A DNA stretch of 64,000 bases from Pseudomonas oryzihabitans (GCF_001518815.1 NZ_CP013987.1:1343001-1407000), one strand, 5' to 3'; positions 1 through 11,505 are shown, counted from the stretch's first letter. The notes: generated by a model from the sequence alone, not told the origin. Made by a program: numbers and translations.

Positions 1-217
1 GGGTCAAGGTCACGGTATTGCCGGTGATCTTCATACTGCCCTGGGTGATGACCACGTCTCCGCGATACACGGCCACGCCCTGCTTGTCATCGAGCTCGGC
101 GCTGTCGGCCTGCACGCGGATCGGCTGGGTGCGATCGGTCGGCAGGGCCCAAGCCGCGGCACTGCCCAAGGTGGCGCCGAGGGTGAACAGGAAGGGGAGG
201 GTTTTAACGAACCTCAT
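1..217 (-). CDS. lptA: LPS transport periplasmic protein LptA (partial, 3' end off the window)
   Basis: Periplasmic bridge component that carries lipopolysaccharide from the LptBFGC transporter to the outer-membrane LptDE complex. Only the first 72 codons are present. The start (ATG at 217-215, AGAGG five bases upstream) opens a signal peptide with a hydrophobic core and a likely cut after AWA near residue 24. The mature part begins the OstA/LptA fold with the motifs QADSAELDD and YRGDVVITQGS. It overlaps the end of lptC by 14 bp, so the two are probably translationally coupled; lptB is expected next, beyond the edge. The gene is called LptH in some pseudomonads. Confidence 0.93.
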   Translation of the reverse strand, partial: MRFVKTLPFLFTLGATLGSAAAWALPTDRTQPIRVQADSAELDDKQGVAVYRGDVVITQGSMKITGNTVTLT

Positions 218-776
218 GCTGGCCTCTTACGTTGGACAGCAGGAGCATTCTGCCGTCTTCTAGATACGCTTTCATGCCATTGGCCGTGGTCACCCCATTG
301 GCGGCCTCGATTCTAACGGCTTGCTCAGTTTGCGCATATTGTTTGTCAGGAAAGACGGTCATGCGGGTGGTGGTCAATACCACCGGGCGGCCTTTCGCGT
401 CGGTACGTTCCACACGCACGTCATCGATCAGCTCCGCCTGACTGCCACCGGGGGCGACCTCGGCGCGGGCACTGCGAATGTGCCAGGGAAAGTCTGTGCC
501 ACGAAAGGCCAGCATGTCGGGCCGGGTCACCAGGGTGACGTCGGTGGCCTTGACATGTTCGCTGCGCTCGGCCTTGAGTTCGTACTGGATCTTGCCGTCC
601 AGGCGATACTGAATCGTCCGGGTATTGAGGGCATAACCGTCGATGGCGCTGTCTTGCGGGGTCGATGACGCTGGAGCATCGACGAAGCGCTGCGGCAGGA
701 TGTTCCAGTAGCCGATCGCGATGAGCGCGGCGGCGATCAGGACCAACAGCACGGGTCGGCGCAAGCTGCGAAACAT
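204..776 (-). CDS. lptC: LPS export ABC transporter periplasmic protein LptC
   Basis: Inner-membrane-anchored protein that receives lipopolysaccharide from LptBFG and passes it to LptA. The 190-residue product has one N-terminal membrane segment (about residues 8-26) and then a periplasmic beta-jellyroll of OstA type, with typical spacing up to the C-terminal motif LSNVRGQHEVR. I chose ATG at 776 because the membrane anchor starts just behind it; an open frame extends upstream into kdsD but looks non-coding. The gene lies directly behind kdsD instead of behind kdsC, which is the usual neighbour. A TATACT box lies upstream (851-846, minus strand) and may give lptC its own promoter. Confidence 0.93.
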   Translation of the reverse strand: MFRSLRRPVLLVLIAAALIAIGYWNILPQRFVDAPASSTPQDSAIDGYALNTRTIQYRLDGKIQYELKAERSEHVKATDVTLVTRPDMLAFRGTDFPWHIRSARAEVAPGGSQAELIDDVRVERTDAKGRPVVLTTTRMTVFPDKQYAQTEQAVRIEAANGVTTANGMKAYLEDGRMLLLSNVRGQHEVR

Positions 777-858
777 GAGGGTACCTGTGGTGGGTCGCAC
801 GTTGGCGGCGGGTTGAACACGAGTTGTGGGCGTATTTAGTCGGTCAGTATAACCCGGC
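777..858 (-). other. Short kdsD-lptC gap where kdsC is normally found
   Basis: Only 82 bp separate the kdsD stop from the lptC start. In most Pseudomonas and enteric genomes this is where kdsC (Kdo-8-phosphate phosphatase, about 175 codons) lies. No HAD-phosphatase motif such as DVDGVLTDG is readable in any frame, so no remnant of kdsC can be recognised. A candidate -10 box TATACT lies at 851-846 on the minus strand; I see no convincing -35. Confidence 0.6.
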
Positions 859-1833
859 CTACAGCACCCCGGCGCGTAGCAGGTCGCCCATGTTGAGCGC
901 ACCGACCGGGCGCCGCTCGTCATCGATCACCACCAGCGAGTTGACCTTGTGTTCTTCCATGATCTTCAGCGCCTCCGCCGCGAGCATCCGGGCCCTGGCG
1001 GTTCGACCGCCGCGGGTCATCACGGTTGCGATAGGTGTGGTCCGGACATCGATACCGCGATCCAGAGCGCGCCGCAGATCGCCATCGGTGAAGATACCGG
1101 CGAGGCGGCCATCGGCGCCCAGCACACTGGTCATGCCCAGCCCCTTGCGCGACATCTCCAGCAGGGCGTCGGACACTAGGGTGTCCTCGCTGACCTGCGG
1201 CAGATCGACGCCGGCATGCATGACGTCTTCCACCTTCAGCAGCAGGCGACGGCCCAGGGCGCCGCCTGGATGAGAGAAGGCGAAGTCCTCGGCGGTGAAG
1301 CCACGGGCTTCGAGCAGGGCGATGGCCAAGGCGTCGCCCAGGACCAGGGCGACGGTGGTCGAGGAGGTGGGCGCCAGGTTTAGCGGGCAAGCCTCGGTGG
1401 CGACGCTGGTGTCCAGATTGACGTCCGCCGCCTTCGCCAGGGGCGAGGTGGGATTGCCGGCAAAGCTGATCAGAGGGACGCCCAGGCGTTTGATCAGCGG
1501 CAGCAGGGTCAGGATCTCGCTGGAGGTGCCCGATTGGGAGATGGCGATGATGACGTCCTCGCGGGTGATCATGCCCATGTCGCCATGGCTGGCTTCGGCC
1601 GGATGCACGAAGAACGCCGGGCTGCCGGTGCTGGCCAAGGTAGCGGCGATCTTGTTGCCGACATGGCCGGACTTGCCCATGCCTAGCACGACTATTCGAC
1701 CGCGACAGCCGAGCAGCAGACGGCAGGCCTGGGCAAATGTCGCGTCGACACGTGCGCTCAAAGCAGCTACAGCAGCTTGTTCAACATCTATGGTGCGCTT
1801 AGCGGAAGCGATGAAATCTATTGAGTCGGACAT
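859..1833 (-). CDS. kdsD: D-arabinose-5-phosphate isomerase KdsD
   Basis: Converts D-ribulose 5-phosphate to D-arabinose 5-phosphate, the first step of Kdo synthesis for lipopolysaccharide. The 324 residues match the family length. An N-terminal SIS sugar-isomerase domain (about 40-185) carries GMGKSGH at 51-57, HPAEASHGD at 77-85 and SQSGTSSE at 99-106. A tandem CBS pair fills residues 205-324. It is divergent from the mla operon, as usual in pseudomonads. The same window holds kdsA, which uses its product, but kdsC, normally the next gene, is missing. Confidence 0.97.
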   Translation of the reverse strand: MSDSIDFIASAKRTIDVEQAAVAALSARVDATFAQACRLLLGCRGRIVVLGMGKSGHVGNKIAATLASTGSPAFFVHPAEASHGDMGMITREDVIIAISQSGTSSEILTLLPLIKRLGVPLISFAGNPTSPLAKAADVNLDTSVATEACPLNLAPTSSTTVALVLGDALAIALLEARGFTAEDFAFSHPGGALGRRLLLKVEDVMHAGVDLPQVSEDTLVSDALLEMSRKGLGMTSVLGADGRLAGIFTDGDLRRALDRGIDVRTTPIATVMTRGGRTARARMLAAEALKIMEEHKVNSLVVIDDERRPVGALNMGDLLRAGVL

Positions 1834-2034
1834 AGGTCAGAAGGCAGGTGAAGGGACAATCGGAAATTATATGCGCAAAGCCGTGACACTCAGCAACGTC
1901 GCTCGCGAGTCAGGGGCATCGGCAACGAATGGTATAGTGCCGCCCTTTTGCCGGGGCCATCGAGCGCGAAAGCCGCGTGTCCTGAAGCGGTGGAGCGGCG
2001 TCTCCCTGCACAGAGTTGAACCTTAGGAGTCTTG
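1834..2034. promoter_or_regulatory. Divergent promoter region between kdsD and mlaF
   Basis: This 201-bp gap must hold promoters for both directions. On the minus strand a perfect -10 box TATAAT lies at 1871-1866 in front of kdsD. On the plus strand a TATAGT box lies at 1933-1938 in front of mlaF. Neither has a clear -35 hexamer. The mlaF ribosome-binding site AGGAG is at 2025-2029. Promoter use is inferred, not shown. Confidence 0.5.
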
Positions 2035-2844
2035 ATGACCGTCGATAGCCCGTACGCCGTGGAGCTAAAGGGCGTTTCCTTCAAGCGCGGCACGCGTCTC
2101 ATCTACGACCGTGTCGATATCCGTATCCCGCGGGGCAAGGTCACCGGGATCATGGGGCCGTCCGGCAGTGGCAAGACCACCCTGTTGCGCCTCATCGCTG
2201 CCCAGCTGCGGCCGAGCAGTGGCGAGATCTGGGTCAATGGCGCCAATCTGCCGCAGCTGTCCCGTGGCGAGCTGTTCGAGATGCGCCGACAGATGGGGGT
2301 GCTGTTCCAGAGCGGGGCGCTGTTCACCGATCTCGATGTCTTCGAGAACGTGGCCTTCCCGCTGCGGGTGCACACCAAGCTGCCCGAGGAGATGATCCGC
2401 GACATCGTCCTGCTCAAACTGCAGGCAGTAGGCCTGCGCGGTGCAGTCGAACTGATGCCGGACGAACTCTCCGGCGGCATGAAGCGCCGGGTCGCCCTGG
2501 CGCGGGCCATCGCCCTGGATCCACAAATCCTCATGTACGACGAGCCCTTCGTTGGCCAGGACCCCATCGCCATGGGCGTTCTGGTACGGCTGATCCGGCT
2601 GCTCAACCAGGCCCTTGGGCTGACCAGCATCGTGGTCTCCCACGACCTGGCCGAGACTGCCAGCATCGCTGACTACCTCTATGTGGTCGGCGATACCAAG
2701 GTGCTGGGGCAGGGCACGCCAAAGGAACTGCGCGAATCGCCGGATCCTCGGGTTCGCCAGTTCATGCAGGGCATCCCTGATGGCCCCGTACCCTTCCACT
2801 ACGCCGCGCCTGATCTGCGCGATGCCTTGCTGGGGAAACACTGA
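2035..2844 (+). CDS. mlaF: Phospholipid ABC transporter ATP-binding protein MlaF
   Basis: ATPase of the MlaFEDB inner-membrane complex that maintains outer-membrane lipid asymmetry by moving phospholipids across the periplasm. The 269-residue product has Walker A GPSGSGKT at 41-48, the ABC signature LSGGM at 145-149 and Walker B ending in D169-E170. ATG at 2035 is chosen over an in-frame TTG at 2032 because AGGAG at 2025-2029 is then correctly spaced. It is the first gene of mlaFEDCB; its stop overlaps the mlaE start by one base. Confidence 0.97.
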   Translation: MTVDSPYAVELKGVSFKRGTRLIYDRVDIRIPRGKVTGIMGPSGSGKTTLLRLIAAQLRPSSGEIWVNGANLPQLSRGELFEMRRQMGVLFQSGALFTDLDVFENVAFPLRVHTKLPEEMIRDIVLLKLQAVGLRGAVELMPDELSGGMKRRVALARAIALDPQILMYDEPFVGQDPIAMGVLVRLIRLLNQALGLTSIVVSHDLAETASIADYLYVVGDTKVLGQGTPKELRESPDPRVRQFMQGIPDGPVPFHYAAPDLRDALLGKH

Positions 2845-3638
2845 TGCGTAAGGTCTCCGCCGTGGAGCGGATTCGTCGGCTGGGCAAGGCCGGGCTGGAC
2901 GTCGTGGCGGCCATTGGCCGCTCCGTCATCGTCCTGCTGCTGGCGGTGTTCGGTCGTGGTGGCGTGGGCAGCGGCCTACAGCTGCTGGGCAAGCAACTCT
3001 ATTCGGTGGGCGTGATGTCACTGCCCATCATCGTGGTCTCGGGTTTCTTCATCGGCATGGTGATTGCCCTGCAGGGCTACAACATCCTGGTCAAGTACGG
3101 CTCCGAGCAGGCCGTGGGGCAGATGGTGGCCCTGACTCTGCTGCGCGAGCTGGGGCCAGTGGTGACCGCCCTGCTGTTCGCCGGTCGGGCCGGCTCCGCG
3201 CTGACCGCCGAGATCGGCAACATGAAATCTACCGAGCAGTTGTCCAGCCTGGAAATGATCGGCGTGGACCCGCTCAAGTACATCGTCGCGCCGCGCTTCT
3301 GGGCCGGCTTCATTTCCATGCCCCTGCTGGCCGCCATGTTCAACGTGGTGGGTATCTGGGGCGCGGCCATGGTCGCCATCGATTGGCTCGGCGTCTACGA
3401 CGGCTCCTTCTGGGCCACCATGCAGAACAGCGTGATGCTCAGCGACGTGCTCAATGGCGTGATCAAGAGCCTGGTGTTCGCCTTCGTGGTGACCTGGGTC
3501 GCCGTTTTCCAGGGGTATGACTGCGAGCCGACCTCCGAAGGCATCGGTCGCGCCACTACCCGTACCGTCGTCTATGCGTCGCTTGCCGTGCTCGGCCTCG
3601 ACTTCATTCTTACCGCCCTGATGTTTGGAGATCTCTGA
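2844..3638 (+). CDS. mlaE: Phospholipid ABC transporter permease MlaE
   Basis: Permease subunit of the Mla transporter. The 264-residue protein has an amphipathic N-terminus and about five membrane segments. The conserved MlaE core includes LRELGPVVTALLFAGRAGSA and ELSSLEMIG-like sequence (here EQLSSLEMIGVDP). It overlaps mlaF and mlaD by one base at each end, so subunits are probably made in a coupled fashion. Length and order are typical. Confidence 0.96.
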   Translation: MRKVSAVERIRRLGKAGLDVVAAIGRSVIVLLLAVFGRGGVGSGLQLLGKQLYSVGVMSLPIIVVSGFFIGMVIALQGYNILVKYGSEQAVGQMVALTLLRELGPVVTALLFAGRAGSALTAEIGNMKSTEQLSSLEMIGVDPLKYIVAPRFWAGFISMPLLAAMFNVVGIWGAAMVAIDWLGVYDGSFWATMQNSVMLSDVLNGVIKSLVFAFVVTWVAVFQGYDCEPTSEGIGRATTRTVVYASLAVLGLDFILTALMFGDL

Positions 3639-4114
3639 TGCAAACCCGCACCCAGGAAATCGGTGTCGGACTCTTCCTGCTGGCCGGCGTGCTCGCACTG
3701 CTGCTGCTGGCGCTGCGGGTAAGCGGTCTGACGATGAGCGACCATCACGATACCTACAAGGTCTATGCCTACTTCGACAACATCGCCGGTCTCACCGTGA
3801 GATCGCGAGTGACCATGTCCGGCGTGACCATTGGCAAGGTCACCGCCATCGATCTCGACCGCAACAGCTATCGCGGCCGGGTCACCATGCAGATCGACAA
3901 GCAGGTGGACAACCTGCCGACTGACTCCATCGCCTCCATCCTGACCGCTGGCCTGCTTGGTGAGAAATACATCGGCATCAGCGTCGGGGGCGACGAGCAG
4001 GTGCTCAAGGAAGGCTCGACTATTCGAGATACACAATCCTCGCTGGTTCTCGAGGATCTGATCGGTAAATTCCTGCTCAACTCGGTCAATAAAGACTCTT
4101 CCGCCAACAAATGA
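3638..4114 (+). CDS. mlaD: Mla system MCE-domain protein MlaD
   Basis: Substrate-binding subunit that forms a hexameric MCE ring on the periplasmic face of the Mla transporter. The 158 residues comprise one N-terminal membrane anchor (about 9-27) and an MCE domain (about 38-120) with YFDNIAGLT and AGLLGEKYIGI as landmarks. It lies third in mlaFEDCB. Its TGA stop overlaps an ATG that could serve as an upstream start of mlaC. Confidence 0.96.
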   Translation: MQTRTQEIGVGLFLLAGVLALLLLALRVSGLTMSDHHDTYKVYAYFDNIAGLTVRSRVTMSGVTIGKVTAIDLDRNSYRGRVTMQIDKQVDNLPTDSIASILTAGLLGEKYIGISVGGDEQVLKEGSTIRDTQSSLVLEDLIGKFLLNSVNKDSSANK

Positions 4115-4128
4115 TGAGAGGCTTCTTC

Positions 4129-4779
4129 ATGCTCAAGCTAATTCGTCACGGAGTGATCGCGATCCTGGCCCTGCTGCCGCTGGTGTCCCAGGCGGCGCCC
4201 TCGGCCCATGACGTGATCCAGCAGACCACCAGTACCCTGCTCAGCGATCTCGAGGCCAATCGCGACAAGTATCGCAGCAACCCGGACGCCTTCTACGAGT
4301 CGCTCAACAGCATTCTCGGGCCGGTAGTGGATGCCGAGGGCATCTCGCGCAGCATCATGACCGTGCGCTATAGCCGCAGCGCTTCGCCCGAGCAGATGGC
4401 GCGCTTCCAGGAAAACTTCAAGCGCAGCCTGATGCAGTTCTATGGCAATGCGCTGCTGGAGTACAACAACCAGGGTATCCGCGTCCTGCCCGAAGGCCCG
4501 TCCGACGGCCCCGACCGCACCAGCGTGGGCATGGAGGTCAAGGGTAACAATGGCGCCGTGTATCCCGTGCAGTACAGCATGGTCAAGCAGGGCGAGGAAT
4601 GGAAAGTCCGCAACGTCATCATCAACGGCCTGAACCTGGGCAAGCTGTTCCGTGACCAATTCGCCCAGGCGATGCAGGAAAACGGCAACGACCTGGACAA
4701 GACCATCAACAACTGGGCGGGCACCGTGGCCAAGGCCAAGGACTCTCCCGAGGCCCAGAAGGCCAAGGTCGGTTCGTGA
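4129..4779 (+). CDS. mlaC: Periplasmic phospholipid-binding protein MlaC
   Basis: Soluble carrier that shuttles phospholipid between the outer-membrane MlaA complex and the inner-membrane MlaFEDB complex. From ATG 4129 the product has 216 residues with a signal peptide (hydrophobic stretch 8-19, cut near SQA at 20-22), then the MlaC/Ttg2D fold. I prefer 4129 because GAGAGG lies eight bases upstream and the signal peptide begins cleanly; ATG 4111, overlapping the mlaD stop, would add six residues. Pseudomonas alleles are also named ttg2D. Confidence 0.94.
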   Translation: MLKLIRHGVIAILALLPLVSQAAPSAHDVIQQTTSTLLSDLEANRDKYRSNPDAFYESLNSILGPVVDAEGISRSIMTVRYSRSASPEQMARFQENFKRSLMQFYGNALLEYNNQGIRVLPEGPSDGPDRTSVGMEVKGNNGAVYPVQYSMVKQGEEWKVRNVIINGLNLGKLFRDQFAQAMQENGNDLDKTINNWAGTVAKAKDSPEAQKAKVGS

Positions 4780-5090
4780 GTCGCGCAACCATCACCCGCG
4801 AGGGCGCCCGGCTGCAACTGTCGGGCGTACTCGATCACGCCAGTGTGCCGGTCCTGCGCGAGCAGGGTCGAACCCTGATCGCTCAGGGCAGTGGTCCACT
4901 GGTGCTGGACTGCGCAGGGGTCGAACACTCCAACAGCGCCGGTCTGGCGCTGTTGCTGGCCTGGCTGCGCGATGCCCAGGCGGCGAGTCGCCCGCTGACC
5001 ATCGCCGGCCTGCCGTCCGAGTTGCGGCAGATCGCCGACGTTTCGAATGCCCTGGAGTTGCTACCCCTGGCCGAGCAGGCTCACCGCTAG
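4776..5090 (+). CDS. mlaB: STAS-domain protein MlaB of the Mla transporter
   Basis: Small cytoplasmic STAS protein that binds MlaF and is needed for assembly and activity of the transporter. The 104-residue product has the STAS core with LDCAGVEHSNSAGLALL, including the conserved Ser in NSAG. The GTG start at 4776 overlaps the mlaC stop by four bases (GTGA). It is the last gene of the mla operon; a member of a repeated intergenic element follows immediately. Confidence 0.94.
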   Translation: MSRATITREGARLQLSGVLDHASVPVLREQGRTLIAQGSGPLVLDCAGVEHSNSAGLALLLAWLRDAQAASRPLTIAGLPSELRQIADVSNALELLPLAEQAHR

Positions 5091-5240
5091 GTTGTGTCTA
5101 GAAAACCCCTGGGCACCGCCAGTTGGCATTGGAACTCAGCGTGGAATGCTCCTTTACCCCTGGTAAACGCCGCTTCCTCGCTGGCTTTCGCCTTTCCTGA
5201 CCTTGGCTTGGCGACCTTGCAAACGAGCCATGGCAGTCAT
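5091..5240. repeat. Intergenic MITE-like repeat, copy 1 (divergent copy)
   Basis: Non-coding sequence directly after the mlaB stop shares a core with copy 2. The core is GGAATGCTCCTTTAC (copy 2: GGAATGCTCATTTAC), a short spacer, then GTAAAC and GCTTCCTC. TTTAC and GTAAA form the two arms of a small hairpin. The outer parts differ from copies 2 and 3, so this may be a sub-family. Boundaries are approximate. Confidence 0.55.
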
Positions 5241-5306
5241 CGCAGTCGCCGTGCAGCCGGTTTTTTTGTATGATCGCCGGCTGTACTAGATTGCCGAGGT
5301 GCCGCC
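5241..5306 (+). promoter_or_regulatory. Candidate ibaG-murA promoter
   Basis: A run of seven T is followed by TATGAT at 5269-5274, a plausible -10 box about 33 bases before the ibaG start. No good -35 hexamer is seen at 17 bp spacing, so support is weak. Confidence 0.3.
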
Positions 5307-6834
<1,528 letters not shown>

Positions 6835-6843
6835 GGACCTCCG

Positions 6844-7476
6844 ATGCTGACCATCGCCCTGTCCAAGGGCCGTATCCTCGACGACACCCTGCCGCTGCTG
6901 GCGGCGGCGGGGATCGCCCCGACCGAGAATCCGGACAAGAGCCGCAAGCTCATCATCCCGACCACCCAGGACGATGTACGCCTGCTCATCGTTCGCGCCA
7001 CCGACGTGCCCACCTATGTGGAGCATGGCGCCGCGGACCTGGGTGTGGCCGGCAAGGACGTGCTGATGGAATACGGCGGCGATGGTCTCTACGAGCCGCT
7101 CGACCTGCGCATCGCCCGTTGCAAGCTGATGACCGCAGGCGCCGTAGGTGCTCCAGCGCCGCGCGGCCGGCTGCGGGTGGCGACCAAGTTCGTCAACGTC
7201 GCCAAGCGCTACTATGCCGAGCAGGGCCGCCAGGTCGACATCATCAAGCTGTACGGCTCCATGGAGCTGGCACCGCTGGTGGGTCTGGCCGACAAGATCA
7301 TCGACGTGGTCGACACGGGCAATACGCTCAAGGCCAATGGCCTCGAACCCCAGGAGCTGATCGCCCACATCAGCTCGCGCTTGATCGTCAACAAGGCCTC
7401 GATGAAGATGCAGCACGGCCGTATTCAGGCCCTCATCGAGACCCTGCGCCAGGCCGTTGAGACGCACGGCGCCTGA
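6844..7476 (+). CDS. hisG: ATP phosphoribosyltransferase catalytic subunit HisG (short form)
   Basis: Joins ATP and PRPP, the first step of histidine synthesis. At 210 residues this is the short form (HisGS), which lacks the C-terminal regulatory domain and works with the HisZ subunit; no hisZ lies in the window. Landmarks are [10 protein letters not shown] at the start, the substrate loop [13 protein letters not shown] and the PRPP motif region [14 protein letters not shown]. It probably shares a transcript with murA. Confidence 0.97.
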   Translation: MLTIALSKGRILDDTLPLLAAAGIAPTENPDKSRKLIIPTTQDDVRLLIVRATDVPTYVEHGAADLGVAGKDVLMEYGGDGLYEPLDLRIARCKLMTAGAVGAPAPRGRLRVATKFVNVAKRYYAEQGRQVDIIKLYGSMELAPLVGLADKIIDVVDTGNTLKANGLEPQELIAHISSRLIVNKASMKMQHGRIQALIETLRQAVETHGA

Positions 7477-7645
7477 GAACCTGTTCAAAGCCTGCTGCGC
7501 GTCGGCCAAACTACGTTGAAAATGGCTTCGGAATGCTCATTTACCACTCGTAAACTCGTTCGCGAGCCCGGTCCGCTTCCTCAACCATTTTCGTGGGGCC
7601 GCCTAGGCCTTGTTTGTCTCTAGCTCGCGAGACTTTGAACAGCTC
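7477..7645. repeat. Intergenic MITE-like repeat, copy 2 (full length)
   Basis: Starts at the hisG stop. The outer ends form an exact 10-base inverted repeat, CTGTTCAAAG near 7483 and CTTTGAACAG near 7632-7641. Inside are a second complementary pair (GAAAATGG with CCATTTTC) and a central hairpin TTTAC/GTAAA. The long self-complementary plan resembles a miniature inverted-repeat element. Copies 1 and 3 in this window share parts of it. No open frame is convincing within it. Confidence 0.7.
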
Positions 7646-7795
7646 TGGGTCCTGGCCGGCAGGTTGATGCCGGCTCGGACTGCTTCCGTCCCTCCAGCTT
7701 CGCCTATCCGTGCCATAGCCAAATTGTCGGGCGCCCACACGGAGCCGGCTGTTACTCTCGGGCGCCCCTTTCGCCTATCCTGAAGAGGACCCGCC
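7646..7795. promoter_or_regulatory. hisD upstream region with two pairs of direct repeats
   Basis: The 150 bases before hisD contain TTCGCCTATCC twice (7699-7709 and 7770-7780) and TCGGGCGCCC twice (7727-7736 and 7758-7767). The hisD ribosome-binding site AGAGGA lies eight bases before its ATG. I see no strong sigma-70 promoter here. Together with the repeat before it, the whole hisG-hisD gap is 319 bp without a gene. Confidence 0.4.
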
Positions 7796-9115
7796 ATGAC
7801 TGCTCCGCTCGCCATCCGCCGACTCGCCGCCGCCGCTCCGGATTTCGCCGAGCATCTGGATCATCTGCTGAGCTGGGAAGGGGTGTCCGACGCCGATATT
7901 AACCAGCGGGTCCTGGCGATCATCGCCGATGTCCGCCATCAGGGTGACCAGGCGCTACTCGAATACACCCGCCGCTTCGATGGCATCGAGACGACCTCCA
8001 TGAGCGATCTCATCCTGCCGCGCGCACGCCTCGAGGAAGCCCTGACCCGGATCACGCCGGAGCAGCGCACGGCGCTGGAAGCCGCTGCTGAACGGGTGCG
8101 CAGCTATCACGAGAAGCAGCGCCAGGATTCCTGGCAGTATCAGGAGGCCGACGGCACCGTGCTCGGCCAGCAGGTCACCCCGCTGGATCGTGCCGGTCTC
8201 TATGTGCCGGGTGGCAAGGCCTCCTATCCCTCTTCGGTGCTGATGAACGCCATCCCGGCCAAGGTCGCTGGCGTGCCCGAGGTGGTCATGGTGGTGCCCA
8301 CGCCCCGTGGCGAGGTCAACGAACTGGTGCTAGCGGCTGCGGCCCTGGCCGGCGTCGATCGCGTCTTCACCATAGGTGGTGCCCAGGCGGTGGCCGCTCT
8401 GGCCTATGGCACCGAAAGCGTACCGCCGGTGGACAAGATCGTCGGTCCTGGCAACATCTATGTCGCCACCGCCAAACGCCACGTGTTCGGCAAGGTCGGC
8501 ATCGACATGATCGCCGGCCCGTCCGAGATCCTGGTGGTTTGCGACGGCCAGACCGATCCCGACTGGATCGCCATGGATCTTTTTTCCCAGGCCGAGCACG
8601 ACGAGGACGCCCAGGCCATCCTGGTGAGTCCAGACGCTGCCTTCCTCGACGCCGTGGCGGCCAGCATCGCCCGGCTGCTGCCGGAGATGGAGCGCGCCGA
8701 CATCATCCGCGCCTCCCTGGAGGGGCGTGGTGCGCTGATTCAGGTCGCCGACATGGCCCAGGCCATCGAGGTGGCCAACCGCATCGCGCCGGAACACCTG
8801 GAGCTGTCGGTCGCCGAGCCCGAGCAATGGCTGCCCAAGATCCGCCACGCTGGCGCCATCTTCATGGGTCGCTATACCGCCGAAGCCCTGGGCGACTACT
8901 GCGCCGGCCCCAACCACGTGCTGCCGACCTCGGGCACCGCGCGCTTCTCCTCGCCCCTGGGCGTGTATGACTTCCAGAAGCGCTCCTCGATCATCCACTG
9001 CTCGGCCGCCGGTGCCTCGGCGCTGGGCCGGGTCGCGTCGGTCCTGGCCCGTGGCGAGTCTCTGACCGCCCACGCTCGCAGCGCCGAATACCGTATTCAG
9101 GAGGAGCAGGCATGA
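7796..9115 (+). CDS. hisD: Histidinol dehydrogenase HisD
   Basis: Zinc- and NAD-dependent enzyme that oxidises L-histidinol to histidine in two steps, ending histidine synthesis. The 439-residue length is standard. Landmarks include [34 protein letters not shown], the metal-ligand region [10 protein letters not shown] and [13 protein letters not shown]. The stop overlaps the hisC start by four bases. It is separated from hisG by an inserted repeat. Confidence 0.98.
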   Translation: MTAPLAIRRLAAAAPDFAEHLDHLLSWEGVSDADINQRVLAIIADVRHQGDQALLEYTRRFDGIETTSMSDLILPRARLEEALTRITPEQRTALEAAAERVRSYHEKQRQDSWQYQEADGTVLGQQVTPLDRAGLYVPGGKASYPSSVLMNAIPAKVAGVPEVVMVVPTPRGEVNELVLAAAALAGVDRVFTIGGAQAVAALAYGTESVPPVDKIVGPGNIYVATAKRHVFGKVGIDMIAGPSEILVVCDGQTDPDWIAMDLFSQAEHDEDAQAILVSPDAAFLDAVAASIARLLPEMERADIIRASLEGRGALIQVADMAQAIEVANRIAPEHLELSVAEPEQWLPKIRHAGAIFMGRYTAEALGDYCAGPNHVLPTSGTARFSSPLGVYDFQKRSSIIHCSAAGASALGRVASVLARGESLTAHARSAEYRIQEEQA

Positions 9116-10167
9116 GCGAGCTCTGGAGTCCCTTCGTCAAGAATCTGGTGCCCTATGTGCCAGGCGAGCAGCCCAAGCTGACCAATCTGGTCAAGCTCAA
9201 CACCAACGAAAATCCCTATGGGCCTTCGCCGCGGGCGCTGGACGCCATCCGCGCCGCGGCCAGCGACGACCTGCGTCTCTATCCCGACCCCAACGGTCAG
9301 GCGCTCAAGGATGCGGTCGCTCAGTATTACGGCATCCAGAGCGATCAGGTCTTTGTCGGCAATGGCTCGGACGAAGTCCTGGCGCACATCTTCCTAGGCC
9401 TGTTCGGTCACGGGCGGCCGGTCCTGTTCCCGGACATCAGCTACAGCTTCTATCCGGTGTACTGCGGCCTCTACGACATCGCCTTCGAGACCCCGGCGCT
9501 GGATGAGGATTTCCAGATCGTCGTCGAAGACTATTTCCGGCCCAATGGCGGCATCATCTTCCCCAATCCCAATGCGCCCACTGGCAGCGCCCTGGCGCTG
9601 GAAGCGATCGAGCGTATCGTCGTTGGCAACCCGACGTCCGTGGTGGTGGTGGATGAAGCCTATGTCGATTTCGGTGCAGAGTCGGCGGTCGCCCTGATCG
9701 GGCGCCATCCCAATCTGGTGGTGACCCAGACGCTGTCCAAGTCCCGCTCCCTGGCCGGTCTGCGAGTGGGTCTGGCCATGGGCCAGGCGCCGCTGATGGA
9801 AGCCCTGGAACGAATCAAGAACAGCTTCAACTCCTATCCGCTGGACCGCCTGGCGTTGGCCGGGGCGGTGGCCGCCTTTGAGGATCGCGCCTATTTCGAC
9901 GAGACCTGCCGGCAGGTGGTCGAAAGCCGTGAAAGCCTGGTGGCCCAGTTGCTGGAGCGGGGCTTCGAAGTATTGCCCTCGGCGGCCAACTTCATCTTCG
10001 CCCGTCATGTGCAGAAGGGTGGGGCAGCGCTGGCGGCGGGGTTGCGTGAGCACGGCGTCATTGTGCGCCACTTCAGCCGACCCGAACGCATCGCCGACTT
10101 CCTGCGCATCACCATCGGCACGCCGGCACAGAATCAGGCGCTGATCACGGCCCTCGACGCTCTCTGA
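9112..10167 (+). CDS. hisC: Histidinol-phosphate aminotransferase HisC
   Basis: PLP-dependent class I/II aminotransferase that converts imidazole acetol phosphate to histidinol phosphate. The 351-residue product begins with [12 protein letters not shown] and [11 protein letters not shown], has FPNPNAPTG and DEAYVDFG, and carries the PLP lysine K210 in [12 protein letters not shown]. It overlaps hisD by four bases. Pseudomonads often have a second hisC; this is the one linked to hisD. Confidence 0.96.
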   Translation: MSELWSPFVKNLVPYVPGEQPKLTNLVKLNTNENPYGPSPRALDAIRAAASDDLRLYPDPNGQALKDAVAQYYGIQSDQVFVGNGSDEVLAHIFLGLFGHGRPVLFPDISYSFYPVYCGLYDIAFETPALDEDFQIVVEDYFRPNGGIIFPNPNAPTGSALALEAIERIVVGNPTSVVVVDEAYVDFGAESAVALIGRHPNLVVTQTLSKSRSLAGLRVGLAMGQAPLMEALERIKNSFNSYPLDRLALAGAVAAFEDRAYFDETCRQVVESRESLVAQLLERGFEVLPSAANFIFARHVQKGGAALAAGLREHGVIVRHFSRPERIADFLRITIGTPAQNQALITALDAL

Positions 10168-10255
10168 GAGCTTGTCAAAGACCGCGGCGTGTCGGTCAGA
10201 CGGCATTGAAAATGCCTTGTTTGGCTTTAGCTCAGAGCCTTGAGCAGGCTCTGAG
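10168..10255. repeat. Intergenic MITE-like repeat, copy 3 (internally deleted)
   Basis: Begins at the hisC stop with GAGCTTGTCAAAGAC and ends with GAGCCTTGAGCAGGCTC, resembling the two ends of copy 2. The part GGCATTGAAAATGCC is a perfect small hairpin, and TTGTTTGGCTTTAGCTC matches TTGTTTGTCTCTAGCTC of copy 2. The central GGAATGCTC...GTAAAC core is missing, so this is a shortened copy. It lies between the convergent hisC and algW genes. Confidence 0.6.
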
Positions 10256-10267
10256 CGCCGCGGGCGG

Positions 10268-11389
<1,122 letters not shown>

Positions 11390-11505
11390 CGATCACATCC
11401 TTGAATTTGTCCGCCCGAAGTGCGGCGGATAAGCTGGCGGCATTATAAGGAGCGGCGCCGCTCGATGACATGCCGGGGCGCCGCCACAGAGGAGGTAAGC
11501 CGTCC

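Noticed and set aside
204-923. Longer lptC frame starting inside kdsD
   Set aside because: The extra 49 codons run over the kdsD end and lack any conserved sequence; the membrane anchor starts at the ATG at 776.
7541-7815. Small leftward open frames in the hisG-hisD gap
   Set aside because: They lie in the repeat and in the repeat-flanking DNA, with no ribosome-binding site or known protein sequence.
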